Positions 7,769-16,876 of a DNA stretch of 64,000 nucleotides are shown here, in pieces. The notes below the pieces were generated by a model. That model saw nothing but the letters and a program-made list of their open reading frames with translations. It did no database searches and was not told where the DNA came from. The position numbers were made by a program, and so were the translations under genes. Numbering within the stretch: position 1 is the stretch's first letter; every line of letters starts with the position of its first letter. Location of the stretch: NCBI RefSeq assembly GCF_047302425.1, contig NZ_CP154855.1:2604001-2668000 (forward strand), given 5' to 3'. Source of the stretch: Oceanitalea sp047302425. GTDB lineage: Bacteria; Actinomycetota; Actinomycetes; Actinomycetales; Actinomycetaceae.

Positions 7769-9415
7769 ATGAGAGAGCAAGTTCCGACATTCGCGCTCGG
7801 GCTAGTGTGCCGTGAGTATGGCAGTCGGGCCGTACGCTTCGCGTTAGGCGCAGGCCCGGACGAACCGCTGAAGACTCTAGGCTGGTCCCCCGCTAGGCAC
7901 GAGGTGCTCCAGCACCTCCTGAGAGGCAGCATGGTCCCCGATCCGGACCAGCCTAACCTTCTTCGCGGCAGGTCGGACATTTTCTGCTATGCACCTAATG
8001 CCGGGGACTCGATGTTGCGTCACATGCGTCAATATTGTGGCGGGAACCTCTATTCTGTCGACAAGGGCATCGACCCGTCAGCAAGTGCGATCACCCAGCA
8101 TCTTCAACGTCTGATCAATAGGTACGAAGAAGACATCGTCGCACTAATCAATAACCCTAACCCATATCGCGGGGTCTGGAGCATGAGTATAGCCGGTGAT
8201 CCAGAAAGCGTGACGTTGCTCGAACTGCTACTGGCAGAAGAACGTGCAACACCTCTCTACGAAGCCCTCGCAGCATCACCGGGCGAACGGGGCATGCGCG
8301 GCTGCCTCGTCACTACCCCTCAGAGCGGTCGAAGCCTTCAAGAAGCCAGCATCCCCAGAGGCCTACTTCAGGCATGCGTCTCTCATTCATTGATTCACGG
8401 TCAAGTACCGACGGCAGCTGCCATGCGGGAACATGCGCCGGCCGCCATCGAGTCTTTCCTCGACCTAACAAGTGGCGAACGGACGGAGGTCCCCGCTGCC
8501 GTCGGTGCGGTCGGGAGCCGACTGGAGACCGCATCGCAGGGCGGACGCGGAGCCGCCTCTCCTCCGGATCGGATCAGAGTAGGGGACGGCTACGTCCGAC
8601 AGACCACCGAACTTGACCACCATCTATTCACGACCACACTTGGGCAACTAGGTCTCGTATGGGTCACACATGACTTCACTCAAGCGAAGTTCTTTCCAGA
8701 CAGCAGCGATCCAAGCAATCTTCCCGACGAGGCATTTACCTTCGACGGCACCGACAAGAGAGCGCAGCCAACACTACAAGAACGCTGGGACGCAGTGGCG
8801 CAAGCTGTAGTACTGTCGGCCACGATCTTCCCGCCGCCCGCATGGACGGCTTCCGCCTTCAATGTCGCCAGTCCGCTAACTCCAAGCGAGCATTCGCCTC
8901 ACACGGGAGGCGTGTCGCAGTGGCAGAGCCAGTTGCGTTCGACCTCGAGCGCCGATTTCGGGGACGTTGAGCGTTGGCACCAGCTCATCTCTCAGACACC
9001 CGCCGCGTTGGAAGTGAGCCGCAGGCGCGTCGTCAGCGCCTTGGCTTCAAGGTCCGATCCTCTCGACGCCCTGGTAGATGCAGTGGTTGCATGGGAGAGC
9101 ATTTTCAGCGGCGCGCCGGAAACGCAGATGCGCACGGTTCTACCCTCGTGCAAGTTGCTGTCCACTGAAGATGATTCAGCCAAGCTGCTTACATCCATGA
9201 AACGCGTGTACAGGATGCGCTCAGATTTAGTGCACGGGAAACAATCAAAGGCAAGTCAGAATGATGTTTTAGAGGCCCGAGACGATGCGCTCCGCTGGGT
9301 CCTTAGGCTCCTTCAGTTGATATATTCCGAGATGCCACACCTCCTCAATCTGAACGCCGCTCAAAGGAGCGACCTCATATTGGTACCGGGCAGCCATTTC
9401 GCCGAGCGGCAATAG
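7769..9415 (+). CDS. Apea-like HEPN domain protein, candidate anti-phage/abortive-infection gene
   Basis: 548 aa, no signal peptide or membrane segment. The C-terminal part (about residues 425-525) looks like an Apea-like HEPN domain: a helix DPLDALVDAVVAWESIF, then CKLL, then YRMRSDLVHGK. The last holds R484-x4-H489, the HEPN catalytic RNase motif. The N-terminal 400 residues match no domain I recognise and could be a sensor. Composition is alien: 8101-8160 has 24 G/C of 60, whereas 10021-10080 in the neighbouring regulator has 48 of 60. It is the only plus-strand gene between 1 and 11.6 kb and the only gene between two copies of a response-regulator 3' end. HEPN ribonucleases of this type are known in single-gene phage defence; that role here is inferred. 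The ATG at 7769 has no clear Shine-Dalgarno. Confidence 0.75.
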   Translation: MREQVPTFALGLVCREYGSRAVRFALGAGPDEPLKTLGWSPARHEVLQHLLRGSMVPDPDQPNLLRGRSDIFCYAPNAGDSMLRHMRQYCGGNLYSVDKGIDPSASAITQHLQRLINRYEEDIVALINNPNPYRGVWSMSIAGDPESVTLLELLLAEERATPLYEALAASPGERGMRGCLVTTPQSGRSLQEASIPRGLLQACVSHSLIHGQVPTAAAMREHAPAAIESFLDLTSGERTEVPAAVGAVGSRLETASQGGRGAASPPDRIRVGDGYVRQTTELDHHLFTTTLGQLGLVWVTHDFTQAKFFPDSSDPSNLPDEAFTFDGTDKRAQPTLQERWDAVAQAVVLSATIFPPPAWTASAFNVASPLTPSEHSPHTGGVSQWQSQLRSTSSADFGDVERWHQLISQTPAALEVSRRRVVSALASRSDPLDALVDAVVAWESIFSGAPETQMRTVLPSCKLLSTEDDSAKLLTSMKRVYRMRSDLVHGKQSKASQNDVLEARDDALRWVLRLLQLIYSEMPHLLNLNAAQRSDLILVPGSHFAERQ

Positions 9416-9489
9416 ACTCCTACTTGTGCGGACGGCAACCGAACTTTCTTGCGGTCATTAGGGGCACCTGCCAGCGAGCCGTGACAACC

Positions 9490-10140
9490 TCACCGAGGTA
9501 CCTCCGCCCGCAGCCACTGGAGCACCGCGAGCACGCGGCGGTGGTCGTCGGTCGAGGGCGGCAGGTCGAGCTTGTCGAAGATCGCCGAGACGTGCTTCTC
9601 CACGGCCTTGGGCGTGACGACGAGCTCGCGGGCGATCGCCGGGTTGGTCCGCCCCTCGGCCATGAGCGCAAGGACCTCCCGCTCCCGCGGGGTGAGCCGG
9701 TCCAGCGGTCGGGCGCGGCGGGCGGCGAAGAGCTGGGACACGACGGTCGGGTCGAGCACCGTGCCGCCCGCGACGAGCCGCTCCAGCGCCGCGGACAGCT
9801 CCGCGAGCGCCGACACCCGGTCCTTGAGGAGGTAGCCCACTCCCCCGCCCGTGGCGAGCAGGTCCCCGGCGTAGGACTCCTCGACGTACTGCGACAGGAC
9901 GAGCACGGCCGTGGCGGGCAGCTCCTCGCGGACCGCGAGCGCCGCACGCAGCCCCTCGTCGGTGAACGACGGCGGCATCCGCACGTCGACGACGGCGACG
10001 TCCGGGCGGTGCTCGCGCGCCGCCCGGACCAGCTCCTCGCCGTCGCCGACCGCCGCGACGACCTCGCAGCCCGCCTCCTCCAGGAGCCGGACGAGGCCCT
10101 CACGCAGCAGGACCGAGTCCTCGGCCAGCACGACACGCAC
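9490..10140 (-). CDS. NarL/LuxR-family response regulator
   Basis: 216 aa. The receiver domain is at about 1-120 with phospho-acceptor D52 (VAVVDVRMPP) and the conserved Lys in YLLKD. The LuxR-type helix-turn-helix is at about 145-205 (LTPREREVLALMAEGRTNPAIARELVVTPKAVEKHVSAIF). Start is the GTG at 10140, 10 bp after the stop of the partner kinase, so the two form a two-component system; the signal is unknown. The 3' end (9506-9576) is duplicated at 7435-7505 across the HEPN island, but the gene itself is intact. Confidence 0.9.
   Translation of the reverse strand: MRVVLAEDSVLLREGLVRLLEEAGCEVVAAVGDGEELVRAAREHRPDVAVVDVRMPPSFTDEGLRAALAVREELPATAVLVLSQYVEESYAGDLLATGGGVGYLLKDRVSALAELSAALERLVAGGTVLDPTVVSQLFAARRARPLDRLTPREREVLALMAEGRTNPAIARELVVTPKAVEKHVSAIFDKLDLPPSTDDHRRVLAVLQWLRAEVPR
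9506..9576 (-). repeat. Right copy of the response-regulator 3' end (inside the intact gene)
   Basis: Partner of the repeat at 7435-7505. The two copies are in direct orientation and 2071 bp apart, and the interval contains only the HEPN gene. Position inside the final codons of a gene is typical of an integration site. Confidence 0.6.
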
Positions 10141-10150
10141 GCGCCGGATG

Positions 10151-11413
10151 CTACGGGATCACCGCGCTCACGACGGTCCCGCGTCCGTCCTCGCTCTCGA
10201 CGTGAAGCTCGCCGTCGACGCCGGCGAGCCGGTCGCGCAGCCCGGCCAGCCCGTGCCCCTTGCCCGGGTGCGCCCCGCCCACGCCGTCGTCGGCGACGAC
10301 GACGCGCAGCACGCCGTCGTCGTCCGTGCCGATCCGCACGACGACGCGGGTGGCGGCGGAGTGCTTGGCCGCGTTGGTCAACGCCTCGGTGACGACGAAG
10401 TAGGCGGCGGACTCACGGGCCGGGGCGAGCCGCTCGCCGGGGGCGAGGGCTATGTCGGTCTCGACGGGCAGGGGGCTCTGCCCGGCGGCGGAGACGATGG
10501 CGGCGGCGAGCCCGCGGTCGACGAGGATCGGCGGCGCGATGCCCCGCGAGAGGGTGCGCAGCTCGGCGAGGCTGCCCTGGACGTGCTCGAGGCTCTCACT
10601 GAGCAGGGCGCGGGTGGCCTCGCTGTCGCCGTCGGCGAGGCGGCGCTGGGCGGCCTCGAGGTCCATCGACAGGCGCACGAGGCGCTGCTGCGGGCCGTCG
10701 TGGAGGTCGCGCTCGATGCGGCGCAGCGTCTCGGCCTCCGCGCCGACGACGGCGGCCCGGCTCTCGGTGAGCGCGGTGACCCGCTCCTCGAGGGCGGTGT
10801 GGCTGGTGCCGGCGAGGGTGACCCGGGCCCAGGCGTGGTGCAGCTGGACCAGGCCGCGCACGACCCACGGGGCGGCGAGCAGCAGGAGCACCCCACCGAC
10901 GACGTACAGCGTGTACTCCACGGGGACGCTGAGGCCGAGGACGTCGGCGAGGTCGTTCCCGGTGTCCGGCAGCGCCCACGCCCACAGCGGGTAGAGGACG
11001 CAGCCGACCCCGGTCACCCACCACGTGATCGTCACGACGAAGCTCAGCAGCGCGATGGGGAAGTTGAGGAGCTGGAAGAGGAGGTCGAGCCACCCCTGGC
11101 CGTGCCGGAGACGGGCCAGCACCCACTGGAGGCGCCCGTCCGGGCGGACGAAGCGGCGCACCGGGGGCAGCGGGTAGCCGATCTCGGCGAGCCGGCGCCG
11201 CTCGACGTCGCCGAGGGCCTGGGCACCCGCCAGGCCCGCGGCCAGGACGACGAGGCCGAGGAGGAAGGCGACGAGCAGCGGCGGTCCGGCGGAGACCGTC
11301 GCGACGAAGAGGACGAAGCCGACGATGGCGATCGGCAGCGAGAGCAGGAGGTAGCCGCTCTCGCGGGCGGCGCGGCGGTAGAGGGAGCGTCGCGGGCTGG
11401 AGCTCGCCGTCAT
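10151..11413 (-). CDS. Two-component sensor histidine kinase (HisKA_3 type)
   Basis: About 420 aa. Several hydrophobic segments occupy the first 230 residues (for example LLLSLPIAIVGFVLFVATV and LLVAFLLGLVVLAAGLAGA). The HisKA_3 dimerisation box RRIERDLHDGPQQRLVRL holds the phospho-accepting His. The ATPase domain shows VVTEALTNAAKHS (N box), VVADDGVGG (G1) and GHGLAGLRDRLAGVDG (G2). The ATG at 11413 was chosen because AAGAGG lies five bases upstream; a frame-extending start at 11509 would add 32 unlikely residues. It pairs with the regulator immediately downstream. Confidence 0.88.
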   Translation of the reverse strand: MTASSSPRRSLYRRAARESGYLLLSLPIAIVGFVLFVATVSAGPPLLVAFLLGLVVLAAGLAGAQALGDVERRRLAEIGYPLPPVRRFVRPDGRLQWVLARLRHGQGWLDLLFQLLNFPIALLSFVVTITWWVTGVGCVLYPLWAWALPDTGNDLADVLGLSVPVEYTLYVVGGVLLLLAAPWVVRGLVQLHHAWARVTLAGTSHTALEERVTALTESRAAVVGAEAETLRRIERDLHDGPQQRLVRLSMDLEAAQRRLADGDSEATRALLSESLEHVQGSLAELRTLSRGIAPPILVDRGLAAAIVSAAGQSPLPVETDIALAPGERLAPARESAAYFVVTEALTNAAKHSAATRVVVRIGTDDDGVLRVVVADDGVGGAHPGKGHGLAGLRDRLAGVDGELHVESEDGRGTVVSAVIP

Positions 11414-11655
11414 CTCTGCCTCTTCTCGGTGCGGCCGGCCGGGGGCACCGGTCGATCCTAGGGGGCGGCCGGGGTGGGCCGGGGCGGTGGACTGGGGTGT
11501 GGTGGTCATGGCTCCAGCCTTCCCGGCGCGGCCGCGCCGGTCAGCGGGGCCACCCGGCGTCCTCGGGGTGGGGCATGCCCTACCCCGGCTCTCGGGAGGC
11601 GCACCGGCCCGGAGTCCAGTTCGATGGGCGGACCCTCTACGAACAGGAGCGCAAG

Positions 11656-12111
11656 ATGGAACCCTGGGTCTGGATCGTCATCGGAGTCGTCGTGCTGGCG
11701 GTCGTCATCGCCCTCGTGCTCTCGGCCTCCAAGAAGCGCAAGCAGCGCGAGCAGGAGGAGCGCGCCCGCCGCGAGCGGGAGAACCGTGAGCACGCCCGTG
11801 ACCTGCGGGCGCACGCCGAGGAGCAGGACATCACGGCGCGGGAGCGGGAGGCCGCTGCCCTCCAGCAGCAGGCCGAGGCCCAGCGCGCCCGGGTCGAGGC
11901 GGACCGCCTCGAGCAGGAGGCACGCCGGCGCACCGAGGCCGCCGAGGAGGTGCGTCAGCAGGTCGAGCGTGAGCGCGCCGACGCCGACGCCCTCGACCCC
12001 GACCTCCACGGGGAGCGCGACCTCACCCGCGAGGCGGCCGACCGTCCCCACCCGGACGAGGACGGCACGCACGGGCGGCACGCCGCGGACGGTGACGCGA
12101 CGCCGCGCTGA
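11656..12111 (+). CDS. Small membrane-anchored coiled-coil protein, unknown function
   Basis: 151 aa. One N-terminal membrane helix (WVWIVIGVVVLAVVIALVLSA, about residues 4-24) is followed by a highly charged Arg/Glu/Gln-rich helix of about 90 residues, predicted coiled coil, and a polar Asp/His-rich tail. No enzymatic motif is visible. ATG 11656 has AGGAG five bases upstream. It is divergent from the histidine kinase and convergent with the SDR gene; a strong palindrome closes the convergent gap. It could organise membrane complexes or respond to envelope stress, but nothing in the sequence says so. Confidence 0.65.
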   Translation: MEPWVWIVIGVVVLAVVIALVLSASKKRKQREQEERARRERENREHARDLRAHAEEQDITAREREAAALQQQAEAQRARVEADRLEQEARRRTEAAEEVRQQVERERADADALDPDLHGERDLTREAADRPHPDEDGTHGRHAADGDATPR

Positions 12112-12119
12112 GCACACGC

Positions 12120-12164
12120 AACGTGAGGGGTTCGGGTCCGTCACGGACCCGAACCCCTCACGTT
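12120..12164. terminator. Perfect 22-bp inverted repeat, bidirectional terminator
   Basis: The arms 12120-12141 and 12143-12164 are exact reverse complements around a single C. The palindrome sits in the 66-bp gap between two convergent genes (ends at 12111 and 12178), the position of a two-way terminator. It lacks clear T-runs, as often in high-GC actinobacteria. Confidence 0.75.
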
Positions 12165-12177
12165 CGTCCCGGAGCTG

Positions 12178-12963
12178 CTAGACGATGCGCAGGCGGCGCT
12201 CGTCGCCGGACAGGCCACGCGCGACGAGCTCGCGCAGCGACTCCGGGGTATCCGTGCCGGCCCGGACGTAGCAGCCCGACAGCGCGTCCAGCTCTCCGCG
12301 GGCGATCGCGACGACGAGCGCGACGACGTCGGCCGGGTCGGTCCACTCGGTGCGGCCCTCGTGCAGGCGCATCGAGCCGGTCATGTCGGTGCGCACGACC
12401 CCCGGCGCGAGCTCGAAGGCCCGCAGGCCCCGCTCGAAGCCGGCCTCGTGCAGCGCCCCGCCGATGCGGAACAGCGCCGTCTTGGACACGGTGTAGGCGG
12501 TGGCCTCGGCGAAGTCGCGGGTGCCGGAGCCGGAGTTCACGTCGATGACCCGGCCGCCGCCGCGGGCGAGCATCCCCGGCATGACGGCGTGGGCCAGGAG
12601 GAAGGGCCCGCGCACATTGGTCTCGACGACCGACCACCACCGCTCCGGGTCGGCCTCCCACAGCGGCACCTCGGCGTCGATGACCCCGGCGTTGTTGACG
12701 AGCAGGTCGACCGACCCGAGCTCCTCCCCCGCACGGCGCACCGCCTCCTGGACGGCGGCGGCGTCGGTGACGTCGACGGCGAGGACGACGGCGCGGCGCC
12801 CGGCCGCCCGAACCTCCTCCGCCGTCGACTCCAGCAGCCGCTCGTCGCGGGCGAGGAGGGCGACGTCCAGGCCCGCGCGGGCCAGGCCGATCGCGAGCTC
12901 ACGGCCGATGCCGCGGGAGGCCCCGGTGACGAGCGCCGTCTGGGCGGCGGCGACCTCAGCCAC
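12178..12963 (-). CDS. Short-chain dehydrogenase/reductase
   Basis: 261 aa, classical SDR length. The NAD(P) motif TGASRGIG is at about residues 14-21, NNAG at about 90, the catalytic Ser in VNSGSG, and YTVSK carries the catalytic Tyr and Lys; PGVVRTDM follows. Substrate cannot be read from sequence. Its start overlaps the end of pheT by 8 bp, so it is probably co-transcribed with pheST although functionally unrelated. Confidence 0.85.
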   Translation of the reverse strand: MAEVAAAQTALVTGASRGIGRELAIGLARAGLDVALLARDERLLESTAEEVRAAGRRAVVLAVDVTDAAAVQEAVRRAGEELGSVDLLVNNAGVIDAEVPLWEADPERWWSVVETNVRGPFLLAHAVMPGMLARGGGRVIDVNSGSGTRDFAEATAYTVSKTALFRIGGALHEAGFERGLRAFELAPGVVRTDMTGSMRLHEGRTEWTDPADVVALVVAIARGELDALSGCYVRAGTDTPESLRELVARGLSGDERRLRIV

Positions 12964-15541
12964 GGAGCACCGCCCCGACCCGCTCGGTGGCGAGCGCGAC
13001 GATCCGCTCGCGCACCGCGGCGGTCTCCTCCGCCGTCAGCGTGCGGTCCGCGGCGCGCAGCCGCAGCGCGAAGGCCAGCGACTTCTTCCCCTCACCGAGC
13101 TGCTCGCCAGTGTAGACGTCGAAGAGGCGCACCTCCTCACCGAGCTCTCCGGCGCCCTCGCGGACGACGTCGAGCACCTGGGCGGCGGGCACGGCGTCGT
13201 CGACGACGAGCGCGATGTCCTCCTTGCCCGGCGGGTAGGTGGACACCGGCGTGGGCTGGACCGGCTGGTCACCGGCGGCCGCGGTGAGGGCGTCGAGGTC
13301 GAGCTCGAAGGCGACCGCACCCGGGGGCAGGTCGAAGGCGGCGACGACGCGCGGGTGCAGCTGGCCGGCGTAACCGACAACCTGCCCACCGGCGGACACC
13401 GCGGCGCACTGGCCGGGGTGCCAGGGGGCGCGTTCGGCGGCGGCGAGCTCGACGCTCACCCCGACCGCGCCGGCCACCGCGTGGACGGCGTCGACGGCGT
13501 CGGCCCAGTCGGCGCTGCGGCCCGGGCCGCGCACGCCGTCGGGGACGACCTTGCCGGTGAGGACGCCGGCGACGTGCCGCGGCTGGTGCGGGACGGCGTC
13601 GTGCAGGGCCGCGATCTCCTCCTCCGAGGGGCGGCGGTCCACGCCCGGGGAGGACGCGACGCCGACCCCGCCGGGGCGGGTGACGAGCCCGAGCTCGAAG
13701 ACGCGGGTGTCCTCGAGGCCGCGGCTGACGTTGCGGCGCGCGGTGTCGAGGAGCGTGTCGAGCAGGGTGGTGCGCATCGCCGGCGCGTCCTCGGCCATCG
13801 GGTTGGCCAGGCGCAGGGTCAGGCGGCGCTCGTCGTCCGCCGGGAGCTGCTGGCGGTCGTGGCTGTCCCCGATGAACGGGTAGGACAGCACCTCGACGAG
13901 CCCGTAGTCGGCCAGGGCGCGGGCGACGTCGCGGCGGTGCCGCTGGCCCGGGGTGAGACCGCGGCCGGCCGGGGCGGCGGGCAGCAGCGAGGGGATCGCG
14001 TCGTAGCCCGCGAGGCGGGCGACCTCCTCGACGAGGTGGGCCGGGCCCACGAGGTCGGGCCGCCAGCTCGGCGGGGTCACGGTGAGGACGCCGTCGGCGT
14101 CGGGCTCGCTGACGCTCGCACCGATCCGGGTGAGGAGCTCGACGACCTGCTCGGCCGGGTAGTCGACGCCGGTGAGGCGGCGCGGCTCGTCCAGCCGCAT
14201 CCGCACGGGCGCGGGACGCGAGGTGGTGTCGAGGTCGCTGACCGCCGGGTCCGCCGTGCCGCCGCCGTACTCGACGAGGAGGTCGACGGCGCGCTGGGCG
14301 GCCACGGCCTGCAGCTGCGGGTCGACGCCGCGCTCGAAGCGCTTGGCGGCCTCGCTGGGCAGCTTGTGCCGGCGGGCGGTGCGGGCGACGGAGACGGGGT
14401 GGAAGTGCGCGGCCTCGATGAGGACGTCGGTGGTGCTCGTGCCCACCTCGGTCTCCGCCCCGCCCATGACGCCGGCGAGGCCGAGGACCCGGCTGCCGCG
14501 GGCGCCGTCGGGCGAGTCGGTGATGAGGAGGTCCTCGGGGTGCAGGGTGCGGCGCACGTCGTCGAGGGTGGTGAGCTCCTCCCCCGCGGCGGCGCGGCGC
14601 ACGACGATCGGCGCGCTCACGGTGGCGAGGTCGTAGGCGTGCAGCGGCTGGCCGAGGTCGAGCATGACGTAGTTCGTCACGTCGACGGCCAGCGAGATCG
14701 GGCGCATGCCCGCCTGGACGAGACGCTCGGTGAGCCACGACGGCGAGGGCGCCGACGGGTCGATGCCGCGGACGATGCGGGTGACGAAGCGGTCGCAGCC
14801 GACGGTCCCGCTCAGGGGCGCGGCGTCGTCGACCTCGACGGCGAAGCCGTCCTCGGTGGCGGCCGGTGGCGGGCCGGCGGGCAGGTTCTCTGGCAGGCCG
14901 GGGTCGGTGAAGGCCGCCCCGGTCGCGTGGGAGTACTCGCGGGCGACGCCGCGCATGGCGAAGCAGTAGCCGCGGTCGGGGGTCACGTTGATCTCGAGAA
15001 TCTCCGCGCCCAGGCCGAGGAGCGCGATCGCGTCGGTGCCGGGCTCCGGCGTCGGGACGTCGGGGAGGAACTGGCCCAGCACGATGATGCCGTCGTGGTC
15101 CTCACCGAGGCCGAGCTCGCGCGCGGAGCAGATCATGCCGTCGGAGGTGTGCCCGTAGGTCTTGCGGGCGGCGATGTGGAAGTCGCCGGGCAGCGTGGTG
15201 CCGGGCAGCGCGACGACGACGTCGTCTCCGACGGTGAAGTTGTGGGCGCCGCAGACGATGCCCCGGGAGGGGACGTCCGCGGGCTCCTTCCCCTCGCCGG
15301 GGGCGTCGTTGTGCTCGGGGCCGACGTCGACGCGGCAGTAGTTGATCGCCTTGCCGTTCTTGTGCTCCTCGGTCTCGATCGAGAGCACGCGGCCGACGAC
15401 CAGCGGGCCGGTGACGGCGGGCGGGATGATCTCCTCCTCCTCCAGCCCCACGCGCACGAGATCGGCGGCGAGGTCGGCGGCGGTGGTGCCCTCGGGCACG
15501 GCGACGTGGTCGGCGAGCCAGGTCAGCGGGACGTACGGCAT
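12956..15541 (-). CDS. pheT: Phenylalanine-tRNA ligase beta subunit
   Basis: 861 aa, normal for bacterial PheT. The N-terminal tRNA-binding OB domain (VVGRVLSIETEEHKNGKAI, about residues 45-63) is followed by the B3/B4 editing region, the B5 domain and a C-terminal ferredoxin-fold anticodon-binding domain (QPTPVSTYPPGKEDIALVVD). Together with PheS it forms the (alpha-beta)2 enzyme that charges tRNA-Phe in the cytoplasm. The ATG at 15541 lies one base from the pheS stop, the usual coupled arrangement. Confidence 0.97.
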   Translation of the reverse strand: MPYVPLTWLADHVAVPEGTTAADLAADLVRVGLEEEEIIPPAVTGPLVVGRVLSIETEEHKNGKAINYCRVDVGPEHNDAPGEGKEPADVPSRGIVCGAHNFTVGDDVVVALPGTTLPGDFHIAARKTYGHTSDGMICSARELGLGEDHDGIIVLGQFLPDVPTPEPGTDAIALLGLGAEILEINVTPDRGYCFAMRGVAREYSHATGAAFTDPGLPENLPAGPPPAATEDGFAVEVDDAAPLSGTVGCDRFVTRIVRGIDPSAPSPSWLTERLVQAGMRPISLAVDVTNYVMLDLGQPLHAYDLATVSAPIVVRRAAAGEELTTLDDVRRTLHPEDLLITDSPDGARGSRVLGLAGVMGGAETEVGTSTTDVLIEAAHFHPVSVARTARRHKLPSEAAKRFERGVDPQLQAVAAQRAVDLLVEYGGGTADPAVSDLDTTSRPAPVRMRLDEPRRLTGVDYPAEQVVELLTRIGASVSEPDADGVLTVTPPSWRPDLVGPAHLVEEVARLAGYDAIPSLLPAAPAGRGLTPGQRHRRDVARALADYGLVEVLSYPFIGDSHDRQQLPADDERRLTLRLANPMAEDAPAMRTTLLDTLLDTARRNVSRGLEDTRVFELGLVTRPGGVGVASSPGVDRRPSEEEIAALHDAVPHQPRHVAGVLTGKVVPDGVRGPGRSADWADAVDAVHAVAGAVGVSVELAAAERAPWHPGQCAAVSAGGQVVGYAGQLHPRVVAAFDLPPGAVAFELDLDALTAAAGDQPVQPTPVSTYPPGKEDIALVVDDAVPAAQVLDVVREGAGELGEEVRLFDVYTGEQLGEGKKSLAFALRLRAADRTLTAEETAAVRERIVALATERVGAVLRG

Positions 15542-15542
15542 G

Positions 15543-16610
15543 TCAGTGCCCCTTTCCGGTGGTGCCGAACTGGAGGGAGAAACGGACGTCGCCCTCGACG
15601 ATGTCGTGCATGTCAGCGATGCCGTGACGGAACATGAGCGTGCGCTCGGTCCCCAGGCCGAAGGCGAAGCCGGTGTAGACGTCCGGGTCGATGCCGGCGG
15701 CGATGAGCACCTGGGGGTTGACCATCCCGCAGCCGCCCCACTCGATCCAGCCGGGGCCGCCCTTCTTCTGCGGGAACCACAGGTCCATCTCGGCGCTGGG
15801 CTCCGTGAAGGGGAAGAAGCTCGGGCGTAGGCGGGTGCGGGCCTCGGGGCCGAACATCGCGCGGGCGAAGTGGTCCAGCGTGCCCTTGAGGTGGGCCATC
15901 GTCAGGCCCTTGTCCACGGCCAGACCCTCGACCTGGTGGAAGACCGGGGTGTGGGTGGCGTCCAGGGCGTCGTTGCGGAAGGTCTTGCCCGGGCAGGCGA
16001 TGTAGATGGGCAGCTCGCGGCTGAGCATGGTGCGCGCCTGCACCGGGGAGGTGTGGGTGCGCAGCACGAGACCGGGGGTGTCCTGCTCGGACGTGCCCTG
16101 GACGTAGAAGGTGTCGGCCATCTGCCGCGCGGGGTGGTCCGGGCCGTGGTTGAGGGCGTCGAAGTTCAGCCACTCGTGCTCGACCTCGGGGCCCTCGGCG
16201 ATGTCCCAGCCCATGGCGGTGAAGAAGTCGCCGATCTCCTCATGGAGGATCTCCAGCGGGTGGCGGGCCCCTCGCGGGCGCCGCTCGACCGGAAGGGTGA
16301 CGTCGACGCGCTCCTCGCGCAGCCGGCGCTCCTCCTCCACGACCTCGAGCTCGGCCTGCCGGGCGGCGATCGCCTTCTGCAGGCGGCCGCGGGCCTGGCC
16401 GAGGAGCTTGCCGGCGGTGGCCTTGTCCTTCGGCTCCAGCCGGCCGATCTCGCGGTTGGCGAGGGTGAGCGCGGCGTGGTCACCGGTGTGGGCCAGGCGC
16501 GCGGCCTTGAGCTCCTCCAGCGTGCTCGCCGCCGCGACGGCGGCCAGCGCCTCCTCGACGGCTGCTGCGACGCCGTCGGCGTCGAGCGGGGACAGGGGTG
16601 GGGTGGTCAT
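15543..16610 (-). CDS. pheS: Phenylalanine-tRNA ligase alpha subunit
   Basis: 355 aa. The N-terminal coiled-coil tRNA-binding arm covers about residues 10-85. The class II catalytic core shows motif 2 (TFRNDALDATHTPVFHQVEG) and motif 3 (GFAFGLGTERTLMFRHGI). ATG 16610 has GGAAGG five bases upstream; the longer frame to 16652 adds 14 residues without family support. The gap upstream (16611-16768) should hold the pheST promoter; I saw no T-box or attenuation peptide there. Confidence 0.96.
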   Translation of the reverse strand: MTTPPLSPLDADGVAAAVEEALAAVAAASTLEELKAARLAHTGDHAALTLANREIGRLEPKDKATAGKLLGQARGRLQKAIAARQAELEVVEEERRLREERVDVTLPVERRPRGARHPLEILHEEIGDFFTAMGWDIAEGPEVEHEWLNFDALNHGPDHPARQMADTFYVQGTSEQDTPGLVLRTHTSPVQARTMLSRELPIYIACPGKTFRNDALDATHTPVFHQVEGLAVDKGLTMAHLKGTLDHFARAMFGPEARTRLRPSFFPFTEPSAEMDLWFPQKKGGPGWIEWGGCGMVNPQVLIAAGIDPDVYTGFAFGLGTERTLMFRHGIADMHDIVEGDVRFSLQFGTTGKGH

Positions 16611-16768
16611 GCGAACCTTCCGAGCGTCGTCGTGCCTGTCGGCATCCAGCACAGGACTGTAGTCGTGCTGCCCGCTCGGGCTGCGCGCGCGTGTCAGCGC
16701 AGGACCCGAACGGGCCCACTAAATCGACGACCACCGCGCATGGCCCAATCCTCCCACACGCCCACTTC

Positions 16769-16876
16769 CCGCCGACAGCACACTTACCGCCGACAGCACA
16801 GTTACCGCCGACAGCACAGTTACCGCCGAGAGCACAGTTACCGCCGACAGCACAGTTGCCGCCGAGAGCACAGTTA
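16769..16876 (+). repeat. 18-bp tandem array A, six units
   Basis: Six head-to-tail copies of CCGCCGACAGCACAGTTA with single-base variants (CACA/CACT, GACA/GAGA, TTA/TTG). On the minus strand it reads TAACTGTGCTGTCGGCGG and begins exactly at the stop codon of thpR (TAA at 16874-16876). It separates thpR from pheS. There are no spacers between units. Confidence 0.95.

Noticed and set aside
7428..7790. Minus-strand 120-codon frame at the island's left arm as a gene
   Set aside because: Only its end resembles anything (the copied regulator tail); the rest has no recognisable pattern.
7435..9576. Insertion-sequence origin for the HEPN island
   Set aside because: No transposase, terminal inverted repeats or short target duplication; the flanking repeat is a gene 3' end.
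16611..16768. T-box or phenylalanine attenuator before pheS
   Set aside because: No T-box sequence, specifier stem, Phe-rich leader peptide or terminator fold could be seen.
16769..16876. Array A as a CRISPR array
   Set aside because: Units are 18 bp head-to-tail with no unique spacers, and there are no cas genes in the window.
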